Below are positions 53,327 to 62,000 of a stretch of DNA of 64,000 nucleotides, in pieces. Made by a program: the position numbers and the translations under genes. This DNA is from JACOMY01 sp046233115 (GTDB lineage: Bacteria; Pseudomonadota; Alphaproteobacteria; Kiloniellales; JACOMY01), in NCBI GenBank assembly GCA_046233115.1, contig JBJXHM010000003.1, positions 310,001 through 374,000 on the forward strand. Reading direction: 5' to 3'. The notes beneath the pieces were generated by a model, which was not told the DNA's origin, searched no databases, and saw only the letters and a list, made by a program, of their open reading frames with translations. Every line of letters starts with the position of its first letter. The stretch's first letter is position 1.

Positions 53327-53695
53327 TCAGCCCGCGGTCTCCGCGGCCTGGAAGAAGCCGACCACCTTGGCCAGGCGACCGTCCTCGGCGAGGACGGCGA
53401 AATCGACCCCGGCCAGCAGGCGCCGGCCATCGGCGCCGACGAGGGCCCAGTGGAACTGCAGGTGGCCATGATGTTCCGCCAGGTCACCCTCCAGTACCAG
53501 GTGGGCACCCGGAAGCGCGCCGTGAACGGCGGCGATGTAGCCGCTCAGCGCCTGCGCCCCGGTCACCTCGACCCTCGGGTCGAGATAGCGGCTTGTCGCC
53601 GACCAGACCTTGGCCAGCAGCGCCAGGCGCTTCTCCTCGTCCAGCTCGTTCCAGGCCGCACCGTAGGTCTCGACTGTCTCTCTTGCTGACTCCAT
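53327..53695 (-). CDS. SnoaL-like (NTF2 fold) protein
   Basis: 122 aa. Starts ESARETVETYGAAWNELDEEKRLALLAKVWSATSRYLDPRVEVTG, the usual alpha-beta pattern of the SnoaL/NTF2 fold, and contains GYIAAVHGALPGAHLVLEGDLAEHHGHLQFHWAL. A small cone-shaped pocket protein, often an isomerase, cyclase or ligand-binding protein; the substrate is unknown. The 173-bp gap to mmcB (53696-53868) contains the divergent promoters. Confidence 0.75.
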   Translation of the reverse strand: MESARETVETYGAAWNELDEEKRLALLAKVWSATSRYLDPRVEVTGAQALSGYIAAVHGALPGAHLVLEGDLAEHHGHLQFHWALVGADGRRLLAGVDFAVLAEDGRLAKVVGFFQAAETAG

Positions 53696-53868
53696 CTGCC
53701 TTACCCCCCTGTTTGGCGTCGCTTCGGGCCGATCCGCGTCTCCTTCTTAGGCGATGCGCCCCCGGATCGAAATCACAGAAGCCAGAGGCTTCCCCGAAAG
53801 CCCGGAAGCTGCTATCCCCCTATTCACCTTTTGTTCCCGATCGTCCACGAAGGATCTGCAGCCCGGTC

Positions 53869-54351
53869 ATGAGCCTCCCCACCTCGCTTTCGGACCGGCC
53901 CCTGGCGGCGATGGCGCCGGGCCAGCGCCTGGCGCGCGGGGTGACGCGCATGCTGGCGGCCGAGGGCTGGTCGGTGCTGAGCGAGGTGACCCTGAAGAAC
54001 GGACGGCGCGCCGACCTGCTGGCCCTGAGCGAGAAGGGCGACTTCCTGCTGATCGAGGTGAAGTCGTCGCTGGCGGACTACCGGGCGGACGGCAAGTGGC
54101 CGGACTACCTACCCTTCTGCGACCGTTTCAGCTTTGCGGTACCACAGGACTTCCCGCTGGAGGTCTTGCCGCCCGAGCCCGGCATTCTGATCGCCGACCC
54201 CTTCGGCGCGGTGGAGCTGCGCCCGCCGCCGGAGGCCCGCCTGGCCGCGGCCCGCCGCCGTGCGCTGCAGACTCGTTTCGCCCGCCTGGCGGCTCGCCGC
54301 CTGCTGACCCTGACCGACCCCGAGGCCGTCGCCTTCGCCGGCGACCTGTGA
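53869..54351 (+). CDS. mmcB: MmcB-family DNA repair protein
   Basis: 160 aa. Endonuclease-like fold with GRRADLLALSEKGDFLLIEVKSSLADYRADGKWPDYLPFCDRFSFAV: the Asp in RADLLAL and Glu-Val-Lys in IEVKSS resemble the PD-(D/E)xK catalytic centre. MmcB of Caulobacter is SOS-induced and helps repair mitomycin C damage. Found almost only in alphaproteobacteria, which supports the taxonomic guess. Confidence 0.85.
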   Translation: MSLPTSLSDRPLAAMAPGQRLARGVTRMLAAEGWSVLSEVTLKNGRRADLLALSEKGDFLLIEVKSSLADYRADGKWPDYLPFCDRFSFAVPQDFPLEVLPPEPGILIADPFGAVELRPPPEARLAAARRRALQTRFARLAARRLLTLTDPEAVAFAGDL

Positions 54352-54484
54352 TCGGTGCAGCCCCGGGGCCATGGTGCGGCCATGGCGGCACCGCATGGGC
54401 CCCTGCCTGCTTTTGCGCATTGTGGAGCGGGCCCGAGGTTGCTAGTCTCCGCGCCCTATCGGAACGGGAGCCCCGTTCCCGCCA

Positions 54485-54561
<77 letters not shown>

Positions 54562-54640
54562 GTTTTCCTGCTCCACCACACTTCCCCTCCTCCGGCATCG
54601 GACCAGGCCGGCCGATAAGCGCCGCGGTGACATCGCCGAC

Positions 54641-54665
54641 GGAGAGCCCGGATCGCGGGCTCTCC
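54641..54665. terminator. Terminator-like hairpin between tRNA-Arg and the hydrolase gene
   Basis: GGAGAGCCCG-GATCG-CGGGCTCTCC, perfect 10-bp stem, 5-nt loop, located 14 bp past the minus-strand hydrolase stop and 80 bp past tRNA-Arg. No clear T-run on either strand. Confidence 0.55.
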
Positions 54666-54678
54666 TGCTTCTGGCAAT

Positions 54679-55779
54679 TCAGACCGACAGATGGTCCTGG
54701 AAGAAGGCCGCCAGCTTGTCGAAGGGGATCACGTCCATCTGGTCGTAGAGATCGGTGTGGTTGGCACCCGGGATGATCATCAACTCCTTCGGCTCTGCCG
54801 CAGCCTCGTAGGCGGTCTCGCTGAAATAGCGCGAATGGGCCTTCTCTCCGTGGATCAACAGGACCGGACGCGGCGTAATCTCCGAGATGTAGGTCAGGAG
54901 CGGCATATTCATGAACGACAGCGGATTGGTGACCGTCCAGGAAGCGTTCGAGTTGATGGCACGCGGATGGAAGCCACGCTCCGGCGACTTGTAGTAGGCC
55001 GCGTACTCCACCACGAACTGCGGCTCACCGCCCTGTAGTTCCAGCGAGACCGGTCCATAGGCCGGGCTGCCGTTCTCCGCGTCCTGCCAGCGCTGCCGGC
55101 TCAGTTGCTCCAGCACTTGGGCGCGCTGCTCGGCGGTCATGCTGTCGTTGTAGCCTTTGGCCATGACGCGCGACATATCATACATCGTGCTGGTCGCGAC
55201 GGCCTTGACGCGCTTGTCGACGGCGACGGCATTCAAGGCCATGCCACCAAAGCCGCAAATGCCGATGATGCCGATCCGCTCGCGGTCGACGGCGGCATGC
55301 AGACCAAGATAATCGACGGCCGCACTGAAATCCTCGGTGTTGATGTCCGGTGAGGCCACATTGCGCGGCTCGCCGCCGCTTTCCCCGGTAAAGGAGGGAT
55401 CGAAGGCCAGCGTGACAAAGCCGCGCTCGGCCAGGGTCTGCGCGTACAAGCCCGAGACCTGCTCCTTGACCGCACCGAAGGGGCCGCTGAGGGCGAGCGC
55501 TGGCAGGCGCGCATCGCCACGGCCCTTCGGCAGATAGAGATCGCCCACCAGGGCGATGCCATAGCGATTCTTGAAAGTGACCTTCTCGTGGTCGACCTTC
55601 TCACTGCGCGGGAAGGTCTTATCCCATTCTTCCGACATTGTCTGAGCCTCTGCTTTAGAACTGTTGAATAGAGACCCGGCGCCAACAACGGCGATCCCGG
55701 CCCCGGTCAGCTTGAGAAAATCGCGCCGGGCCAAGCCGGAGCGGATCTTCTCGTCATCATTTTCTTGGTTACGCGCCAT
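54679..55779 (-). CDS. Tat-exported alpha/beta hydrolase
   Basis: 366 aa. N terminus SGLARRDFLKLTGAGIAVVGAG is a twin-arginine signal, so export in folded form is expected. Alpha/beta hydrolase core: PALALSGPFGAVKEQ, GLYAQTLAERGFVTLAFDPSFTGESGG, nucleophile-elbow region IGIIGICGFGGMALNAVAV (Cys in place of Ser), and C-terminal PRPVLLIHGEKAHS...IPGANHTDLYD with the acid and His. Resembles YcjY/dienelactone-hydrolase-like proteins. Downstream of an SDR on the same strand; divergent from the LysR gene at 56796. Confidence 0.8.
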   Translation of the reverse strand: MARNQENDDEKIRSGLARRDFLKLTGAGIAVVGAGSLFNSSKAEAQTMSEEWDKTFPRSEKVDHEKVTFKNRYGIALVGDLYLPKGRGDARLPALALSGPFGAVKEQVSGLYAQTLAERGFVTLAFDPSFTGESGGEPRNVASPDINTEDFSAAVDYLGLHAAVDRERIGIIGICGFGGMALNAVAVDKRVKAVATSTMYDMSRVMAKGYNDSMTAEQRAQVLEQLSRQRWQDAENGSPAYGPVSLELQGGEPQFVVEYAAYYKSPERGFHPRAINSNASWTVTNPLSFMNMPLLTYISEITPRPVLLIHGEKAHSRYFSETAYEAAAEPKELMIIPGANHTDLYDQMDVIPFDKLAAFFQDHLSV

Positions 55780-55851
55780 CTTGAACTCCTGTAGCCGTTG
55801 ATCCGCGCGCGCAACCCGCCGTTATTGTGGTTCTCGAGCGGCAGTGGACGG

Positions 55852-56616
55852 CTATATGGTTTGCCCGCCATCCACGACGATCACTGCGCCAACCGTGAAG
55901 GCTGCGGCCTCCGAGCACAGCCACAGCACGGTTCCGGCGATCTCCTCGGGCCGGCCGAGACGGCCGATCGGCTCCTGCGCGGTGATCTTCCGGTAGCCTT
56001 CCTCGCTTCCCCCGGTGAAGCGCACGATCATCTCGGTATCGATGACGCCGGGACAGACGACGTTGAGCCGGACGTTTCGGCTTGCATAGTCTAGCGCCGC
56101 TGACTTCGTGAGCCCGATCACACCGAACTTCGAGGCGCAGTAGATGGCATGGCCCGGAAAAACCCTGATGCCGGCGCCGGACGAGGTGTTGACGATAGAA
56201 CCGCCGCCCTGTTTCAGCATCTGCGGCACCTGATGCTTGATGCAGTAGAAGACGCCGCTGAGATTGATCGCCAGATTGCGTTGCCATACCTCGCTGGCGA
56301 TCTCCGCCGCCGGCGTACCTGTTGGCTCGACCCCCGCATTGTTGAATGCGAAGTCCAGGCGCCCGAAGACATCGACCGTTCGGGCGACTGCCGCTTCTAC
56401 CTGATCTTCCTCAGCAACGTCGCAGGCAATGGCCAGGGCCGCGCCACCAGAATCGGCGATTGCGCGCACCGTCTTGTCGGCACCCTCCTTGCTGAGGTCG
56501 GCCACGGCGACGCTGGCGCCGGCGTCGGCGAAAGCCAGCGCCGTCGCACGGCCGAGGCCACTGCCGCCGCCGGTCACGAAGGCAACCTTGCGGGCATAGT
56601 CGTATCGTAGAGTCAT
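55852..56616 (-). CDS. SDR-family oxidoreductase
   Basis: 254 aa classical SDR: TGGGSGLGRA cofactor loop (15-24), NNAG, catalytic Ser in NTSSGAG, Tyr in YCASKFG with Lys four residues later, and the closing DGGQTI. Asp in VAVADLSKEG suggests NAD(H) preference. It is 72 bp upstream of the Tat hydrolase and faces the LysR gene, which may regulate both. Substrate unknown. Confidence 0.88.
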   Translation of the reverse strand: MTLRYDYARKVAFVTGGGSGLGRATALAFADAGASVAVADLSKEGADKTVRAIADSGGAALAIACDVAEEDQVEAAVARTVDVFGRLDFAFNNAGVEPTGTPAAEIASEVWQRNLAINLSGVFYCIKHQVPQMLKQGGGSIVNTSSGAGIRVFPGHAIYCASKFGVIGLTKSAALDYASRNVRLNVVCPGVIDTEMIVRFTGGSEEGYRKITAQEPIGRLGRPEEIAGTVLWLCSEAAAFTVGAVIVVDGGQTI

Positions 56617-56795
56617 GGGTCCGCTTCTCGCGTTCTACCGCCGCATTCGCTTGGCTTAGGCCATCAGGTGTGGTCGGCTGGAAGCGGCAACAATCGGCTC
56701 AAGTTGATTACAACCATGAATCAGAAACATGAATAAGCCAATGACGTCGGGCTGAGCTCGGGCTACTTTACCTCTTTGCGCACTTGGGATGATCG

Positions 56796-57689
56796 ATGAA
56801 GCGTGAAGAACTGGGAGACCTGGCCGTCTTCATGATGGTGGCAGAGGAGCGGAACTTCACCCGCGCCGCCGTCCGTCTGGGCCTATCGCAATCGGCCGTC
56901 AGCCACACGATCCGACGCCTCGAAGCCTCGGTCGGCTTGAAGCTGCTGAACCGCACGTCGCGGCGGGTCTCGACCACGGACGCCGGGGAGAAGCTGCTTG
57001 CGGCCCTGCGCCCCGGCTTCGGGCAGATCGACGCCCGGATCGAAGAGCTACGCCTGCTCGGCGATGCGCCGCGGGGATTGCTGCGCCTGACGGCAAGCAA
57101 GCCCGCCGCGCGCACCATCCTCTGGCCGGCAATTTCGCAGATCGTCCGCGACTATCCAGAGGTCAGGATCGAACTGAACCTAGACAGCCACCTGAGCGAT
57201 CTGACCGGGGATCGCTTCGATGCTGGCGTGCGGCTGGGGGAGTTCGTCGGGCCGGACATGATCTCGGTCAGGGTGGGGCCGCCGATCCGCATGGCGGCGA
57301 TCGCTACGCCCGCTTACTTCCGGGCGCGCGGAGTGCCGGACCATCCCTCGGACCTTGATCGGCATGCCTGCCTCGCGCTCCGCTTCAGCCCCAACGCCGC
57401 GCCCTACGATTGGGAGTTCGAGAAGGACGGCGAAGAAATCGTCAAGAAGGTATCCGGCCCGCTGATCTTCAGCGAAAGCGACTTCTGCATCGATGCGGCC
57501 AAGGAGGGCCACGGCATCGCCTTCGTCTCGGAGCCGGAGGTGATCGAGGACATCGAGATCGGCACCTTTCGCCGCATCCTCTCCGACTGGTGCCCTCCTT
57601 TCGAGGGCTATCACCTCTTCTATTCCGGCCGGCGCCAGATCAGCTCCGCGCTGAGGCTGGTCATCGATCGGCTGCGCTATCGCGCGTAG
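56796..57689 (+). CDS. LysR-family transcriptional regulator
   Basis: 297 aa. HTH region: LAVFMMVAEERNFTRAAVRLGLSQSAVSHTIRRLEASVGLKLLNRTSRRVSTTDAGEKL (about 8-66), then the effector domain (GLLRLTASKPAARTILWPAI). CrgA/YafC-like subgroup. Divergent from the SDR/hydrolase unit; the 179-bp gap (56617-56795) is AT-richer and contains its likely binding region (TTGATTACAACC). Confidence 0.9.
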   Translation: MKREELGDLAVFMMVAEERNFTRAAVRLGLSQSAVSHTIRRLEASVGLKLLNRTSRRVSTTDAGEKLLAALRPGFGQIDARIEELRLLGDAPRGLLRLTASKPAARTILWPAISQIVRDYPEVRIELNLDSHLSDLTGDRFDAGVRLGEFVGPDMISVRVGPPIRMAAIATPAYFRARGVPDHPSDLDRHACLALRFSPNAAPYDWEFEKDGEEIVKKVSGPLIFSESDFCIDAAKEGHGIAFVSEPEVIEDIEIGTFRRILSDWCPPFEGYHLFYSGRRQISSALRLVIDRLRYRA

Positions 57690-57703
57690 CCGCCTCCTCT
57701 ACG

Positions 57704-58099
57704 TCACCGCTCCCCGGGGTCTTGCGTCGAGACGCCCGCTGCGGCCTGTTCCGACGAGCGATCGCCACGTCGCACCGCGATCGCCACCAGCTCGTCCGTG
57801 TGCTGGCTGCCCCATTCGCAGAGCTGGACCAGGGCCTGCGCCAGGCTCCTGCCGAAGTCGGTGAGCGAATACTCGACCTTGGGCGGGATCTCGCCATAGT
57901 CGATGCGGTCGACGATGCCATCCGCCTGCAGCTCTTTGAGCTGCTGGATCAGGACCTTGTCGCTGACCTTGGCGACGGCGCGGCGCAGCGCGCCATAACG
58001 CAGCGTGCCGCGCATCAAGTGGAAGAGAATCAACGGTTTCCACTTGCCGCCCATCACGAAGAGTACCGCCTCCAGGCCACAGGTAAAGGGACTGGTCAT
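57704..58099 (-). CDS. HxlR-family transcriptional regulator
   Basis: 131 aa winged HTH: GLEAVLFVMGGKWKPLILFHLMRGTLRYGALRRAV...VSDKVLIQQLKELQADGIVDRIDYGEIPPKVEYSLTDFG. The conserved leading Cys is at position 7 (FTCGLEAV), the residue used for redox or electrophile sensing in YodB/HypR-type members. Divergent from the SDR gene at 58199 and likely represses it through the palindrome at 58127-58136. Confidence 0.88.
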   Translation of the reverse strand: MTSPFTCGLEAVLFVMGGKWKPLILFHLMRGTLRYGALRRAVAKVSDKVLIQQLKELQADGIVDRIDYGEIPPKVEYSLTDFGRSLAQALVQLCEWGSQHTDELVAIAVRRGDRSSEQAAAGVSTQDPGER

Positions 58100-58126
58100 C
58101 GCACCGCCCCCTTTTTTTGGATACTT

Positions 58127-58136
58127 ACCAATTGGT
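58127..58136. promoter_or_regulatory. Palindromic operator candidate for the HxlR regulator
   Basis: ACCAATTGGT, a perfect 10-bp palindrome in the 99-bp gap between hxlR-type and SDR genes, inside the longer imperfect symmetry TACTTACCAATTGGTGCATA. Divergent HxlR regulators usually bind such sites to control themselves and the adjacent oxidoreductase. Confidence 0.45.
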
Positions 58137-58198
58137 GCATACTAGAATATTCGAAGGCGTCTGAACACCTCTTGCTCTCCACAATGCAGGAGGACCCT

Positions 58199-58945
58199 AT
58201 GGGCAAGCTCGAAGGAAAGATCGCCGTCATCACCGGGGCCAACAGCGGGATCGGCCTGGCGACCGCCAAGCGGTTCGTGGCCGAGGGCGCCGAGGTCGTC
58301 ATCACCGGCCGCCGGCAGAAGGAGCTCGACGAGGCGGTCGCGGAGATCGGTTCCGGCGTGACCGCAGTACAAGGCGACGTCACGCGGCTCGAGGACCTGG
58401 ACCGCCTGTTCGACCAGGTGCGCGCCCGGCACGGGCGGATCGACGTGCTCTTCGCCAACGCCGGCTCCGGGCAGGTGGAGCCGCTGGGGCAGATCACCGA
58501 GGCCTCCTTCGACCAGACCTTCGCCGTAAACGTGAAGGGCACCCTCTTCACCGTTCAGAAGGCCCTGCCGCTATTGGGCGCGGGGGCGTCGATCATTCTG
58601 ACCGGATCGACCACCGGGACCATGGGGACGCCGGCCTTCAGCATCTACAGCGCCACCAAGGCGGCAATCCGTAACCTGGCACGGAGCTGGGCACTGGACC
58701 TGAAGGGCACCGGCATCCGGGTGAACGTCCTCTCGCCGGGCGCCACCGCGACACCAGGCTTGCAGGGCGTCGCGGAGCTTGTCGGCGGTGAGGCGCTCTA
58801 CGAGGGTCTGATCGCCCAGACACCCTTGGGGCGGATCGCCGACCCTGCCGACGTCGCCGCCGTCGCCCTGTTCCTGGCATCGGACGACAGCGCCGTGATG
58901 ACCGGAAGCGAGGTCTTCGCCGACGGCGGCCTGGCCCAGGTGTGA
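58199..58945 (+). CDS. SDR-family oxidoreductase (HxlR-controlled)
   Basis: 248 aa; start 58199 after CAGGAGGA. TGANSGIGLA loop, FANAGSG, catalytic Ser in LTGSTTG, Tyr-Ser-Ala-Thr-Lys active site, GSEVFADGGLAQV at the end. Arg in VITGRRQKEL suggests NADPH. Such SDRs beside HxlR genes commonly reduce reactive carbonyls or quinones. Confidence 0.88.
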   Translation: MGKLEGKIAVITGANSGIGLATAKRFVAEGAEVVITGRRQKELDEAVAEIGSGVTAVQGDVTRLEDLDRLFDQVRARHGRIDVLFANAGSGQVEPLGQITEASFDQTFAVNVKGTLFTVQKALPLLGAGASIILTGSTTGTMGTPAFSIYSATKAAIRNLARSWALDLKGTGIRVNVLSPGATATPGLQGVAELVGGEALYEGLIAQTPLGRIADPADVAAVALFLASDDSAVMTGSEVFADGGLAQV

Positions 58946-58951
58946 CCTACC

Positions 58952-58987
58952 GCCGCCAAGGAAGGGCGGCCACCCTTCCTTGGCGGC
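58952..58987. terminator. Bidirectional terminator-like hairpin
   Basis: GCCGCCAAGGAAGGG-CGGCCA-CCCTTCCTTGGCGGC, a perfect 15-bp stem in the 70-bp gap between the convergent SDR and RTX genes. No T-run, but its position and strength suit termination from both sides. Confidence 0.7.
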
Positions 58988-59015
58988 TCATCCCAGCCGA
59001 TGAACAGGAATATCA

Positions 59016-62000
59016 TTAGACAAGCCATACGAAGTCGGTCGCTGTCAGCAAGTTGGCCGCGGTGACTCCATCAACCAGGAAGGACTGGTCGAGCGTGCCG
59101 TCGCCGTTCCGGTCGACCTCGATCAGGCGCGTGCCGGCGAAGCGGGCCTCGGAGTTGCCGCCGCCGGAGAAGGCGGCGCTCTCGATGTAGGTGAAGGCGC
59201 CGACCTCCTTGCCGGTGGCGAAGACCAGCTTGTCCTCGCCGTTGGCCCCGTTCACGAGCAGGCCGTCGAAGTCTCGGATGACCGGGCTGCCGCTGCCGGT
59301 GGGCGAGCCGACCAGGAGAAAGGCATCCTGACCTGAGCCACCGAAGGCGGCGTCGCCCCGTCCGACGGAGAGGATGTCGGCACCGCTGCCGCCGTCGAAG
59401 CGGTCGCCGCCGCCTCCGCCGAAGAGAGTGTCGTCGCCATCCCCGCCGATCAGGCGGTCGTCGCCCTCGTTGCCGCGCATGCGGTTGTCGCCGTCGTTCC
59501 CGAGCAGGCTATTGTCCAGCGCGTTGCCGACCAGCATGCCGTCGCCCGCCCCCGCGACCAGCAAGGCCAGCTCGATGAAGGCCTCGGCGCCGGTGCCCAG
59601 GGTGTAGTCGGCGGCGTTGGACCTCAGGCTGTCGAAGCCGCCAGCCGCGGTCTCGGTCACCAGATCGCTCGCAGTATCGACGATGAAGACGTCGTTATCG
59701 GCGCCGCCGTAGGCCGTGTCGCTGCCGGAGCCGCCGTTCAACCTGTCGCGGCCGCCGTCTCCGAAGAGGATGTCGCTGCCGCTCCCTCCTACGATGGCAT
59801 CGTTGCCGCTATCGCCATTCGCAATGTCCTGTCCCTCGCCTGCCATAAGGGTGTCGAAGCCGCTCCGCCCCGAGAGGATATCATCACCGCCGCCACCCCG
59901 CGCCTGGTCGTTCCCCTCACCCCCAAGCTGATGGTCGTCCCCCAAGCCGCCGTCCAGACTGTCGTCCCCATCTCGGCCGAGCAGAACATTCGCGGCGCTG
60001 TTGCCGAAGAAGGTGTTGTCGAGCGCATTTCCGTCGATCCGGGCCTTTCCTGCACCTGTTACAACGTTCACCTGCTCAACAAAGCCATCAACGCCGCTTG
60101 CCAAGGTATAGTCAGTCGCGTTGCAACGGATTACGTCAAAGCCTCCCGCGGCAGTCTCGATCACCAGATCTGTCAAGGTGTCGACGATGAAGGTGTCGTT
60201 GTTTGCTCCGCCATAGGCCGTATCCGTCCCGGAGCCACCGTTCAGGCGGTCGCGGTTCTTCCCGCCGAAAAGCGTATCGCCACCGGTTCCGCCGACGAGT
60301 CGATCATTTGCCAGGTTGCCATAGAGCGAGTCGTCACCAGAGGCGCCAAAGAGGCTATCGATACCGCTGCCGCCGAATTGCGTGTCCGCGCCTTCCTGCC
60401 CTCGCAGCAGGTCTTCGCCGCTATCGCCGTAAAGTCTGTCGTCGCCGCTGCGCCCCATCAGGGTGTCATCGCCGCCTCGCCCGGCGATCTCGTCGGAGCC
60501 GCTCAGGCCATCGATAACGTCACGGCTGCTGCTGCCGGCCGCCAAGAGGACTTCGACTGAGGTGATTGTCACCCCGGGCCCCAGAGAAACCCCGGTCGCC
60601 AGGATCAGGGTGTCTGTCCCTGCTCCGCCGTCGTAGGTTTCTCCGCTGCGGGAATCCCCTGTCCTAACCAGGAAGCTGTCGTCGCCTGAACCGCCGAAGA
60701 CGCCGTCGACACCACGCCCTCCCGTCAGCGTGTCGTTCCCGCTGCTGCCATAGATCTGATCGTCCTCCGGACCACCGTTGGCTCGGTCCGAACCAGACCC
60801 ACCGTAAAGGCGGTCGCTACCGCGGTTGCCGACGAGGAAATCGCTGCCGCTGCCGCCGAACACTGAATCACTGCCCCCGCCACCGCTGACGTGGTCGTCG
60901 CCATCGCCGCCTTTCAATCCACCACCGTAGCCATCTCCGAAGCCATAGATTCGATCGTTGCCCGAATCGCCCTGCGCCGTCTCGTTGAGGCCATGGGCAT
61001 AGATCACATCGTCACCACTGCCCCCCCACAGGCTCTCCGGTCCATTGTGCGACCCGTTGTTTCCAACCGTAGAGATCAAGGTATCGCTTCCATCACCACC
61101 GGACACGATATAGCCGAAGGTCCAATCTGTCCTTATTTGATCGTCACCACTTCCACCATAGAGCCGATCCGGTCCAGCTTGACCATTGAAATAGCGAAAA
61201 CATATGTAACCACTAGGATAAAAACAATAAAGTCTTGAGTATTCACTCCAATTTCGATCATCAGCGACAATTATATCTGCACCACTGCCGCCAAAGATAA
61301 AATTTCCACCAGCCAAGCCCCTTAGATCATCATCGCCATCACCGCCAAACAGATACTCTGTAAAAGTGCGAAAACGATCATCATAGTCCCAATCAAATTT
61401 AATATCCTCTCCAGTAAGCGTATCATCACCTGAGGCTCCGTAGAGCACATCATTTCCCGAATTCCCCCCGTGTAGCGTGTCGTCCCCGGACTGGCCGTAT
61501 ATCGTGTCGTCCTGACCTTGTCTTCCTTCGATGGCGTTGTCCCAAATATCGCCCCGGATCACGGTTGGACCGTCCATGATCTCGATGTTGGTCAGGGTGA
61601 CACCGGCGGGCAGGCTGACATTCTCACGGAGCACGAGAATATCCGTGCCGTCACCACCGTCGAATAGATCACCCGGTTGCAGATCGCCTTGGTTCGCAAC
61701 GATCAGAGTATCGTTGCCGGCCCCACCCATGACAGTGTCGATGCCTGCGCCGCCGTGCAGCAGGTCCATGCCGCTGCCCCCGAACAGGCTGTCATCTCCC
61801 GAGAGGCCATAAAGATTGTCATAGCCGCTCAAGCCAAAGAAGGTATCCGCGCCACTGGTGCCTTCCCGGGCCAAGACCTCAAAAGAGGTCAAGACCACCC
61901 CGACCGGCAAGGTCGTCCCCTGCAGTAGCGCCAGGGTGTCGTGTCCGGCACCACCGTCATAGGTTTCGCCCGCCAGGATTTCCTGCTGGCTACGTACCGC

